Source: Brachionus koreanus
Taxonomy: Eukaryota; Rotifera; Eurotatoria; Ploima; Brachionidae
Assembly: GCA_016987375.1 (NCBI GenBank)
Contig: PJRA01000313.1
Location: 2,959,583 to 3,023,582 of the forward strand
Length of the DNA stretch: 64,000 bases
Direction of reading: 5' to 3'
Below are positions 34,198 to 44,765 of the stretch, in pieces. Every line of letters begins with the position of its first letter. Within the stretch, counting starts at the first letter, position 1. The position numbers and the translations under genes are program-made. The notes under the pieces are model-generated. The model was not told the DNA's origin. It saw only the letters and a program-made list of their open reading frames with translations, and searched no databases.

Positions 34198-34352
34198 CGA
34201 CCAACCAGTTCAAAAACAGATTGAACTATGTCGGTAGAAACAAAAAAAACGAAAAGTTTACAATAGCGGGATTTTGTTAGTCTTCCTGCTTTGTCGGTTT
34301 AATTAAACTAAACTTGACCGTAGAATATTAACTATTATTATTATTATTATTA

Positions 34353-35334
34353 AGAGCAAAAGAAACATATTATAATAATATCATATGTTACAGTGAGTTT
34401 TTTCTTCAATAGGTTTACTGAATCCAATACTTTTACTCTATGTGAAATAGAAAGGAAGTTAGAAAGAAAGGGTATCAAATACAACAAAAACAATTATTCT
34501 TCTTATTTTGATAAGTCAAAATTTAGATATCAAATAATGAATTGACAATGAAAAATAAATGAATTAAATCAATTGATTAATCTTTACAGAAAAACGACAT
34601 CAGCTTCAATGTGAAAAAAGTTAATTCGAAAATAAAAAATAGATGAGGCATTACTTAGGTTTGTTGAAATGAAGACTTTGTCCTTTCACTCAGCCACTTT
34701 ATACAGACTTTGAATCAAAAGAAAGTGATGCTAATTAATTTCAATAGAGTTTTTTGAAAATAAACGTAAAGGAAATCATTCCTTATAAAAAAATTGCTTC
34801 CTTTATTCTTTTATCACAACTTTTAGTTCTATAATCAATAAATTAAGATTTGACAAATAAACCAGAAATATTAAAAGGAAAGAATTAGAGATAAACAAAA
34901 TTAAAAATAATTGCGAATTAATAAAATATTTTTTCATATAATCTTTTAAATAAAATTTTCTAATTTCTCATAATTTTAATACCATTCAAGTCCTTAAAAA
35001 AATCGTGATTTTTTATTTATTCTAATTTCAAAATCCCCATGAGTTCTATTAAAATAAAACCTTTATCATTATTTGATAATTTAACTGGAATCATTTTTAA
35101 TTATTTTTGATAAGTAGATGAAAAATGGTAATGAAAAATATTTTAAATATTATCTTTATGAAAACAAACAGATTGATAATTTTTTTTTTATTTTATTGAT
35201 TTAAGTTTTAAAATTAGAAAATAACATGCTTGGTCATGAGATAATTTTGAAATTTTTCTGTTTAAAACTTAAAACAATCTTAAGCAAGTACTTTAAAATT
35301 ATAAAACTTTTTTTCGGTTGTTTATAAAAGAAAA
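34353..35334. other. Intergenic stretch after the LINE
   Basis: A/T-rich, no coding frame supported. It presumably includes the promoter of the second PLAC8 gene at 35335. Confidence 0.45.
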
Positions 35335-35970
35335 ATGGATTCAAAAAATTATCAGTATGATCCTGGATTCCAACAAAATCAAGGACCTGTTTACCCTAAT
35401 GTGTAATATTAGACCCTTAAATTGATCATACGATTTTTTGATTTTTAATTATTTAAATCAGCATGCCTGTACAAACTCAACCTGCATATTATGATCCATA
35501 TCCGTAATATCTTATTTACAATATAATTTAAGAAAAATATTTTAAACATATTCTAAACAGACAAAATAATATCCCAGCAAGACCAAAACGTGAATGGTCA
35601 TTTGGTCTTTTTGACTGTTTTCAAGATTTAGAAGCTTTAATATGTGCATTTTTTTGTGGTCCATGCTTTGAGTACTCATTGTTTCATAAAGCAGGTGAAG
35701 GTTTCTGTGATTGTTGTTGTGCAGGCTTGATACCTTTAAGAACAAAAATTAGAACCGAAAGGGCTATTGAGGTATTTGAAAAATATATAAATTAATATTG
35801 CTTTTAAATGGTATTATTTTAAAAGGGATCACTTTGCAAAGATGTGTTTGCAGTTGCTTGCTGTCGTACATGTGCATTGGTAATTCAAATATATTTTTTA
35901 GTTTAATTTTTATTAACTTATTAAGGTTCAAATATCAAATGAAATGAAAGCCTCTACCCCTCAAATATAA
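35335..35970 (+). CDS. PLAC8/cornifelin-family cysteine-rich protein, 5 exons
   Basis: Exons 35335-35402, 35462-35503, 35561-35771, 35826-35879 and 35926-35970 (420 nt, 139 aa). Pro/Tyr/Gln-rich N-terminus (NYQYDPGFQQNQGPVYPN..., PAYYDPYP), then the PLAC8 domain: REWSFGLFDCFQDLEALICAFFCGPCF, KAGEGFCDCCCAGLIPLRTKIRTER and GSLCKDVFAVACCRTCALVQ. It shares REWS..LF.CF.D, KAGEGFCDC and a same-phase intron before GS[IL]C with the paralogue at 28470-29028, indicating a local duplication followed by inversion or transposition. The final CCRTC replaces the more usual CCPxC. Likely membrane-associated; function not assignable. Confidence 0.85.
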
Positions 35971-36149
35971 TTTTTTTTCAGTTTAAACTTTATATTTAAA
36001 TTTAGTTTTCTAATCAAAATAAATATTCAAGGAACTAGAAGCTTTTTTGTAAAAATTGAAATGATTCTTCAACTGTTATTTCGGTTTGGTTTTAAAATTA
36101 TATACGATATCGAAATATCTTTTTAAATTTTTATTTGATTGAAATTTTT

Positions 36150-36430
36150 TCAAAAAATAATTTGCTGAAAATTGTAATTCACTAGTAGTAGTAAGTTGAA
36201 AGTTGAACTGCAACTCGGAAAAATGCCCGAGCAGAGCTTTAATGAGCTATAACAGTCCCTTCTTTTTTCACAACCCATTTCTGTTTTCGACTTAAAAATA
36301 TTCAACGTTTTTGCACTAATTATTTCTTCTGATAATTCATTACTCATGTTTACAACTCTATTTTTGAAAAAATAGAAACGCGAGAAAAAAGTATTTTATC
36401 TGTTCACGACGTAGTGTATTCATGACCAGT
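36150..36430 (-). mobile_element. 3' end fragment of a second LINE family
   Basis: On the minus strand an interrupted frame reads FKNRVVNMSNELSEEIISAK followed by TLNIFKSK...EKRRDCYSS. This is the typical C-terminal end of a CR1/Jockey-like LINE pol protein ('NRVVNLWNSLPEEVV.A.TLN.FK..LDK'). It ends in a short (TAC)n run (TTACTACTACTAG, plus-strand about 36181-36193), the usual 3' microsatellite tail. The tail type differs from the (ATT)n tail of the 33-kb LINE, so a second family is likely. Only about 280 bp remain. Confidence 0.65.
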
Positions 36431-38374
36431 TTGACCAAAGATCAACTCTTTTAAAACTCAACTAACTTAATTTTATTTATTAACTTGAACATCAAACTAT
36501 TAAAAAAATTTAAAAATAATTTTTTTTTTGATTATTTTTAAATTTGAAAATTCATAGAAAAAGAAATGATAAAGGACTTTTAATATTTTATTTAAAAGTA
36601 ATCTATATAAAATCATATTTTTTGTGCAACGGTTCCGTAATTAATAAACTTTTTTCATTTTTATTAAAACGTTACATTTTACACATAATTTATTAGCATT
36701 TTTAGCATTCTCTGAGAATTTCGATTTTTTTGAAGGGATTACTCTTTATCACTTTATCGTCTGATTCTTGTATTATATTTTTGGTCAATTGGACACAATC
36801 AGCCATTTGATACTGCAAATAAGGCCTAGTTTTTTTGTTTGCCCCTTTTTTGTTTTTTTATTAAATGGAAATGTTGTTAAAATTGGGATTTGGTGAACGA
36901 TATTTTTTTCACCACATTTTCTTTTTTTTGAATTATTCAGTTAAAAATTTTAAAAGTTTCTACTAGGTCTACTCGCTCTTATATTTGGTAATTAAAAATT
37001 AAATGGAAATTTTAAATCGAATTAATAAATTGAATATGAAATTAATTGTCAGTTAAAAGAAATATTTTATTTTATCCTTATTATTTAAGAATTAAAAATT
37101 AATCTTTATTCAATAAAAGTGCGAGGCCAATATAAAAGATGTTTTGTTTTGTTCAATTGAGTTTATCTTTTATCTTTATTTGTTGAAAATAATATTAAAT
37201 TTGTTGAGTAAAATATTGAGAGGCATGATTAAAGTAAAATTAAGATTAATGTATTTAGCTTTAAAACGTTTTATCTGAAAGGTAAAATTTAAAAAATCTT
37301 TCCTTGGAATTTAGATATTACTGTATGAAAATTATTTGTCAAATTTAAGCATCGTTTTTGAAGTATTGAAATGCAGCATAAAGACATAGACACAGACTCA
37401 TGAGAAAGAAATAAAAACCATTTAAACGTTAACTAAATGTTTTTTTATTTCCTCCAGTTTAGATATTTAAAAAATAATCCTTAACTAATGATCATCGCCT
37501 GTAATTTATATTGTGAGTTTTTTTATTAAAAAATTTTAAGCTTCTTTTTTTGTTTTCATTTTTTCAAATTTCTTTAAAATGATAATTTTTATTTCAATTT
37601 CTTAAATAAAATTTTGATTTATCTTTAAGAGATTAATTTTTTTCAAGTTAAATTTAAAATAGTCGACTAATTTTGATCTGTTTTGAATAATTGGTAATTA
37701 GACATTTTTGGATCGCGATTAATTCTATTTAAATGCATGAAGCTTCAAGTTCAATTATAAACTTCTTGAAAAATGCAAAATAATTATTTTCTTTATAAAG
37801 AATTATTTTTTCATTAGAAGATTAAACGTAAATATCTGCATGCTTTGTGAAATTTTCTACAACTAAATGAAATGCTTTCCTTCTAAACAAAAAAAAACTT
37901 GTCGGACTATTTGTGTGTATAACTTTGTCTAAGTGCGAGACAATTTGATTGCAAAATTTTGAATCTAATTTTTTTAAACAATACTTTTACAAATGCTAAA
38001 TGAAATTCGCAATTTTCTTTCAATTGGTTCAAGTTTTCCAAACACAGGCCCGACATATAACAAATCAAAACTGCATAATAACATAAAACATAATAATAAA
38101 TTATTAAATTTGCAATTTGCAATTTATTAGTAAATATTCCTTCATTTTACTCTCTTTCATTTTTATTTTTGTAATCCTCATTCGCTGTTTCTATTCTCTT
38201 ATTTTTAAACTCATTCTCTATCGAAAAAATAGCTATAAATCTCTCTCAAATCAGGATTAAAACTAATTTTTTTACCTGTCCTTGTATTTAGAAACTCGAC
38301 ATTTATTGTTCTGAAAAATTTTATTTTAAAAAAATTTAAGTTTTATTTAGCATCGAAATTTAAATTTTAACAAA
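36431..38374. other. Intergenic stretch upstream of the boule-like gene
   Basis: 1.9 kb, very A/T-rich, with only short spurious frames. It presumably holds the promoter and 5' UTR of the gene at 38375. No element identified. Confidence 0.45.
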
Positions 38375-40872
38375 ATGTATAAAGTGCATGTTGGTGGTGA
38401 ATTAATTCCAAATAGAATATTTGTTGGCGGAATACCAGAGGTGAAAGTTCATAATGAAAAAAAATATTTAAAATGTTGAATTATTTAGACCACTGACGAG
38501 GAACTAAGAGAATATCTGACTGGAATTTGCGGACAAAATCACATTGTTGATATAAAATACATCGGTAGATTTAGAGGAAGCACTAAAGGGTAAGTAAACA
38601 TTTCAAAAATTATAAAATTAATTATCATTCAATTTTTTTTACATAAGTAATTTTGTTTTATAAATAAAATTAAATGTTTTTTGTTAATAAGATGTAAATA
38701 AATTTCAAATTTTCTGACTTTTCAATCACATTTATTTTAGTTTAATTACTTTTTGTGAATAGTTATCATTTTATTTACATATAATTAATAAAAAATTCTA
38801 AATTAATTTAAATAAAGAATATGTTTTGTCACTTTCGACTCAGAGAATGAAGTGAGCAAATTTTTAAATCTGAATACAGATTTAATCTTCAAAAATACAA
38901 AATTAAAAATATCCAATGCCTATCGACGGTTCAATGCTCCCAAAAGTTATCCAAACCAAAATTTTGTACCACAAAATAACAGCTACACAAATCAAGTCGA
39001 GATTGGTATCTATTGTTATTTTTAAGATTTTTATTATCTATGGTATAGATGATTTTTTTAGCATATTACGCTTCACCTACTGGAGAGGAGTCCGAATTGT
39101 GCATTATGACACCAACACCTCCAATGGTACACTCAGAACCAAATCCTTCGGACACGGTCAACGAAACCGTCTCATCATCGTCAGCTTCGTCTGCATCATC
39201 ACAATGCCAATCTGAACAACATGACGAGACAAAACAGAAAAGTCAAGTTAACTCATCCGACAGTTCGGTGACCGCCTTGAATTCAGAATTGACTACACTA
39301 ACTGCTATTAATCAGAGCGAAAAAGACTCAATTATGTTCTCTTCGAGCTCATCAGCTTCGAGCAACTCCTCCAAATCAGCCTCTTCTTCAAATTTAAATA
39401 AATCAAATGAAGTTAAACAGGAAGCACAGAACCTAGACTCGAATAATAACAAAAATTTAGACCAGAAAATATTTCGCAGACAGCCAGACTCATTTAGACC
39501 TAATACTCAAAATAAGGTCTCTAATTTTGCGCGAGTTAATTATCAAAAAAACAATAGAAATTTTCAGCCAGAACCATTAACAGTGCAAACTTCAAATTCT
39601 CGCTCACAATCTCAAATGACATCACCTTTTTATTATGGAAATCACTCAAACCCCATTTCACCAGTTAAGAATTCAAGACAAAACTCAAAACAAAACTTGC
39701 CCAGAAACTTCAAAAATTCAGAAATGCTCAAAATAAACACCAACATGAATGCAAGTAATTATGTTGGCTCTGTCATTGGTGCTGTTTATCCAGATAATAA
39801 ATCTACTGGTCCATTTTCTTCCGGGTCTAAGAACTACAATCAAAATAGCCAAAGTCAAACTAGTGTTTCAAATGCAGCTGAAGCAGCTGCTAACTTTGCT
39901 AATCAAACTGCATCAGTCAACTCTTCAATAATACCAAATACATCAAGACCCAATTCCTATTCTAATGAAATAAAAACAAATCAACTAGGTGTTCAAACTA
40001 CTCAGCAGTACATGTATCCAAATTTTTACTACTATACAAACCCGGCTGCATTACCAATAAACCAAAATGGCATTTTTGTAGATCCCAATCTGCAGCGATC
40101 TAATCAAATGCCTCGGCCAATTACTCCGCACTCCTTAAATCCGTACTATCAAACACAGACCAGTAATGGCTCAAATCCAGAAAGTCAAAAACAAAATTTG
40201 AATGCAACAAGCTCTCAATCGACAATACTGAACGCCTTTGAAACAGCTACAAATAATCCGAATCCAATTTCAAATGAACAACTAGATGAAATGATGCAAA
40301 AAAGCCTTAACATAAATCAATTTGAATCTCAGCAGTATACTGGACCAGTTTACTATTTAGCCCAGGTTCCCAACTCACAATATTATGCATATTATTACGC
40401 ACCGAGTGGAACTATAGTGGGACCAAGTCCCGGTCAAAGTCAAGTGCAGATAATTGCACCGATACCGAATCAAAATTCGGTTAATTCTCAAATGAACCAG
40501 TCGTATCAAAACCAGCAAAATTTTGCTCCTCAACAACAATTTATGTCCCAAATGTACATGCAGCATCAAATGATGGGCTCGCCATTTGTTCAATCGAATT
40601 CTCAGCCTATGCCTTTTCTCCAGCTTCCTACCATTTCTTACTTGAACTCTGGTCAGCAGCATTCTGTGCCTCAAAATAGTCAGCAGATTCAATATCAGCA
40701 TAGCACTCAGACTTCTCCGAAGCAAAACTTTTCGAACAGCATGCATATGTATCAATACGGCTCGGCTTTAACTCCAAAAGGTGCTAATATGATGTCGAGT
40801 AATAATTCTCAGAATCGTTCGATACAAAACAATCAAAAAAGTAATTATAAACATTCTGATCCCATCGAATAA
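38375..40872 (+). CDS. Boule/DAZ-like RRM RNA-binding protein, 4 exons
   Basis: Exons 38375-38440, 38489-38589, 38818-39005 and 39062-40872 (2166 nt, 721 aa). One N-terminal RRM: RNP2 IFVGGI (residues 15-20), RNP1 KGICFVTF (55-62), ending in TKLKISNAYRRF, which parallels the KLKLGPAIRK end of DAZ/Boule RRMs. The remaining 620 residues are Ser/Asn/Gln-rich and disordered, with aromatic Tyr patches (QQYMYPNFYYYTN; GPVYYLAQVPNSQYYAYYYAP) reminiscent of DAZ-type repeats. Boule proteins bind mRNA 3' UTRs and promote translation in germ cells. At 721 aa it is much longer than vertebrate BOLL (under 300 aa). RNP1 has I-C where DAZ has Y-G. A splice at 40841 to an extra 3' exon is possible (see next entry). 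It could also be another hnRNP-like single-RRM protein. Confidence 0.75.
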
Positions 40873-41053
40873 TAATTTTAAAAGAATGAATTAAATTTTC
40901 TCATTTATAACTTTAAAAAAATAAACAATTTTTTAAAAAAATTAAAAAAAAAACAAGATTTATCTTAATAAATCATACATAAAGATAATTCGTGTAATTG
41001 AGTCTAATGAAGTTTATTTTAAAAATTTGAAATGTAAGCTTTTTTTTTAAAAG

Positions 41054-41166
41054 GGCAAAATCAGAAGTCATCTAGTCAGATTGTGAATAAATATTCAAAT
41101 CGGCAAGCAAATGAAAGCCAACCATCAATGATCTCACCTATAGTAAATTATGAAACAAAAAATTAA
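41054..41166 (+). CDS. Candidate alternative last exon of the boule-like gene
   Basis: A GTAATT donor at 40841, inside the last exon, can join an acceptor (TTTAAAAG) before 41054. The frame stays open for 37 further codons (RQNQKSSSQIVNKYSNRQANE...) to TAA at 41166. The added segment has the same Ser/Asn/Gln-rich character as the rest of the tail and would give a 748-aa isoform replacing the short KSNYKHSDPIE ending. Exon lengths sum to a multiple of three. Unproven without transcripts. Confidence 0.5.
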
Positions 41167-42179
41167 AAATATAAATATAAAATAAAAATCAAACAAAAAC
41201 AAGAACGAACTGAATTTATGAAATTAAGATTTAAGAGAATTTAAAATGATAAAATAAATTTAATTAGGGATGATATAAGAAAAATTTTTTCAGCTCATGT
41301 CTTTTGATTTTGATTGTAAAATTTCTCACAGCCTCTTTTTAATTTAATTTTAAAACACCATTATTCTCATAAATTCATAGAGTTGGTTTTGTTTTGTTTG
41401 TTATGAATTCTGATTTTTTGTTATCCATGTCTTTATACTTTAGTTTTTTTTTTTGTAAACTTTTGTCAATGTTTTTTTATAAATTTTTTTTCGTTAAAAA
41501 AAGAAAAATTTAATTTAAAAAAAATGAAAAATCCACTTGATGATCAAATCCGGATGATCTCAAAACAAAATGTCTGACAATTTTCTATTTTTGGGTATTT
41601 ATTAATATAATTAATAAACTGAATAAAAATGTACATTTTTTTAATACTCCATTGAAATTATATCCAATTTTTATATTTTCTTTTGAAAATAATTGTTTAA
41701 AAAAGTTACCTTAGCATCAAATTTTAAATATTATATTTTTTTGTTATTGATTATCAAATAAAAGGAAGATTAAAAAATTAAATTCAAAAAGTTATTTGAA
41801 ATCTGTTTGCTTTTAATAAATATTTCGATTGCTAGTTGAATCTAAAGATATTGATTACTTTAAATATTAAATTTTATTTTATTGACAAAAAATATTTAAT
41901 TTATTATTTAATAATAAAACATCAATTAAAAAAATAAACTCTAGCTTAAATTGATAGAGAGCTTGGTTGAATTAAATCTTATGTACAATTATCAAGACAA
42001 TTTTTTTTTAATTTAATGAAAACGATGTTAAGATAAAACTGAAAAATTAGAAAAAAACCGGCATTTAAGTAAAAAATCAACCTGAAGAAGTAAATATTTT
42101 TCTTAGTGGATCAACATTAAACTCTTAATACCTTTAATTGAATTATCGACTATTAAAATCTTTTCTTTTTTTTTAATTT
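41167..42179. other. Spacer between convergent boule-like and RGK genes
   Basis: About 1 kb of A/T-rich DNA between two stop codons that face each other. It should contain both 3' UTRs. No coding frame and no structure stands out. Confidence 0.5.
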
Positions 42180-44765
42180 TTAATTTGAAGCTTTCAAACT
42201 AAATGGTAAACTAAAAAGATTTTCAACAGAGTGCTTATCTGAAGCAATTGATTTTTTTTTAAAAAAATTGTTGAAAATTTTACGAAAAAAAGAACTATTG
42301 TTCAAATATTCATTTTTGTTTGTGGTCTTTATGATCAATAGACTTGAATTCTTTGATTTTTCACTATCGGAACGAAGCAGTTCGCGATTTTTCGATGTCC
42401 TAAAAAATTTTTTCGTTAGCGTATTTGACTTGAACCAAGTTGACTGGTTTTTTTTTGTCGATTTTTTAACAATCTCATTCAACTGAACATCAGATAAATT
42501 TCTGCTATGCTTCTTATTTCGTTCAACTTGAAGCTGACTAATAACAAACTGTATGTCACTGTCATCTGTCTTATTTTCCTTATCTGCTGTCTCTTTTATC
42601 CTAATTTGCTTCAATATTCCAGCCAAAAGATCATCAATTTTGTCATTTATTGCCACTGAAGTCTCAACAAATTTGCAGCCAAATTTAAGAGCCAAAGATC
42701 TACCGTCTTAAAAAATGAATCTAATTAAACTAATCAGCATTTTTCAAAATTTACCTTCGCGACTAATGGATCTTTTTCGCACCAGATCGCTTTTATTACC
42801 CACTAAAATGGCAGGCTGATTCTTAAACTCACTAGACCTTATCGATTTCAATAATTCAACAGCTACTCCAAAGCTTGGTTTATCACATATAGAATAGACT
42901 ATGATAAAAGCATCATTGTCTTGAGTTATTTCACTCAGACTACTGGGTCTAATCATGTCTATATCCATGGACACAAACTGCAGTTTGGATTCAATTCCGT
43001 CAAGAAGAACACTTACTCCTTCATCGTTCTCATCTTCTAAGCCAAAAATTTTAAATCTGGAAAAATAAAAATTTAATTTACCATTCGATAACGTGTTGGA
43101 AATTTCATATATTCCACGATATTCTGAAGTTTTGAATTGTTTTATGAGCGCATTTTTGCCAACAGTTGATGCTCCGAGTATATAAACAACATAGGCTTTT
43201 ATTACCTCTTCATTTTGTACTATTATTGGAGGTATAATTTGTTGATTAGTTTCTTTTAGTGTATTAATAGAAGCTTGTTCACTATTGGCAAAACTTGTCT
43301 CATTAATTTGACCTCTGCTTCCATTGCTAGAATAAATATTTATCTCTTGACAATCAGGTATATTTAATGTATTGCTATCCTGAAATGTTGGCGAAGTATC
43401 TTTTTTAGAATTGGATGAAATTGATTGCGTACTTCGCTTAAATGAACGCTTAAATGAATCACCACGATTTATTACCGAACCTTTGGTAGTAACAAATTGC
43501 CTTATTCGATACACTTCGGTTTGCTCATCTTCAGGTGAAATAGTTTGAATTTGAGGTCCCATAAAGCTCTCAAATGGTAAGCTACTAGTTCTACGACTTG
43601 GGTTAACATTAATTGAGAATTGTGTTCCTCTTCTAGAGCTTGATTCAGTTGGTGTAATGTCCCAATTAGGCACACTATTAACAAACACCGACTCATTTGG
43701 ATTATTAGTTGGTGATGGCCGATTCGGTGACGCGTTTTTTGATCGCATTTTTTTGAAACTACTCGGTCTTTTACAACTGCATGATCTTGTCAATTGCTTT
43801 GGTGACCCTAGGTAGCATTCAGATTTTAAATTATTACCAAATCGATTAGATATGGTCGGATTTTCATTTAGAGTAGTTTTTGAGTTAGTTCTTTCATCAG
43901 TTTTCTTTGGATACTTAAAGCTTCCCGTTGTTCTATTCAAACCGGAAGTTTTCCGAAATGATCTAGTTGGCCTTAGTGATTGTGTTGGATCAGTAGAAAC
44001 TACAGCAGCTGTTTGTGCAGCCATTTTAGCTTCGATCATTGCACTAACACTGCTATTGCCAGATTCTGCTGCTGCAAATAATTCATCAAAAGCACTATTC
44101 ATATTTTTGTTTATGTTTTCTTTAAATTCATGATAAGTTGGTTGTTCCTCGACAATGTCTTCTGATTCTTGATATGCCAAATGATGCTGTTGTTGTGCCG
44201 AGCTCCTGATCAATTTTTTTCGCTCCTTGAGCTTTTTGTGTTTACCAGATCCACCTGGCGAATATTCATTAGTAGTCGAGTTTGAGCTAGTGTCTTCTCC
44301 ATCATCTCTATCCTTCTGATATTCTCTTTCCCGTTCGACTTCCTCTTCATCAAAAGTATTCACATCACTTTCTCTAATGCTCTCGTCCCAAACAGTATCA
44401 TTATTCTCCGATATTATTTTTATTGTGACCGAATTTCCGCTCTGGCGTCTGCTACTCTGGGGCGAAGCCGATGAGTCATGCTTGTTTGAATTATGACGGC
44501 TCGAGCTAGCCGAATAGATTGATTTAGGAACGAAAAATTTCGAAGTTGGTGAATTAATTGAGGACGAGCCTGATGAGGTTGAAGTTAACGATAAATTTGA
44601 AGCCGGAATTCCATTTGAGCCAAAATTTATGGAACCGGTGGTTGAATTTTTGCGAGAATTTAAATTACCAATTTCTGAATTGTTGATTGAACTAGTCTCG
44701 GTAAAGATACATTTTGAATTCTCTTTAAGTACTCTTGGATTTATGTTGTTGTCCATGACTGTCAT
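42180..44765 (-). CDS. RGK-family (Rad/Gem/Kir) small GTPase with long N-terminal extension, 2 exons
   Basis: Exons 44765-42755 and 42706-42180 (2538 nt, 845 aa). RGK proteins bind Ca2+-channel beta subunits and cytoskeletal regulators and inhibit high-voltage calcium currents. The G domain begins near residue 525: P-loop GASTVGKNAL (about 530), then VSVLLDGIESKLQF, NKSD (about 655), and FVETSVAINDKIDDLLAGIL. These blocks resemble fly Rgk1. Three oddities stand out. The P-loop Ser/Thr after GK is Asn. The DxxG/DxWE region reads VSMDIDM. A 25-residue insertion follows switch I. The first roughly 510 residues are Ser/Asn/Thr/Arg-rich and disordered, with many RxxS sites that suit 14-3-3 or kinase recognition. 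The basic C-terminal extension ends SLPFSLKASN and lacks a CAAX box, as in other RGK proteins. Confidence 0.87.

Larger units (their letters stand above)
32940..34352 (+). mobile_element. Defective CR1/Jockey-like LINE retrotransposon copy, 3' half
   Basis: Remnant of a non-LTR retrotransposon pol frame, broken by frameshifts, internal deletions and two N-runs. In order: pre-RT (VRKIKALVKLAHRLYEKS...), RT core (ELDRNKSIGTDGIDP; NPENYCPISL, normally NYRPISL; VVIFLDFSKA), FADDSK (catalytic YADD/FADD box) and a C-terminal thumb and tail (LEQVQRRETKLVPQIRSL, NRLNYVGRNKK-like end near 34215). The 3' UTR ends in an (ATT)n microsatellite at 34330-34352, typical of this type of LINE. No endonuclease domain is present upstream, so the copy is 5'-truncated as well as mutated. 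The last roughly 120 bp recur inverted at 63885-64000. Confidence 0.85.

Noticed and set aside
40375..40755. 126-codon minus-strand frame under the boule-like gene
   Set aside because: Antisense shadow of the Gln/Asn-rich coding repeat; composition (Leu/Arg/His) is what the complement of CAA/CAG/AAT codons gives.
43072..43096. GTAAAT...TTCCAG intron-like 25-bp segment inside RGK exon 1 (minus strand)
   Set aside because: Removing it shifts the frame into a stop within a few codons, and 25 bp is too short for an intron.
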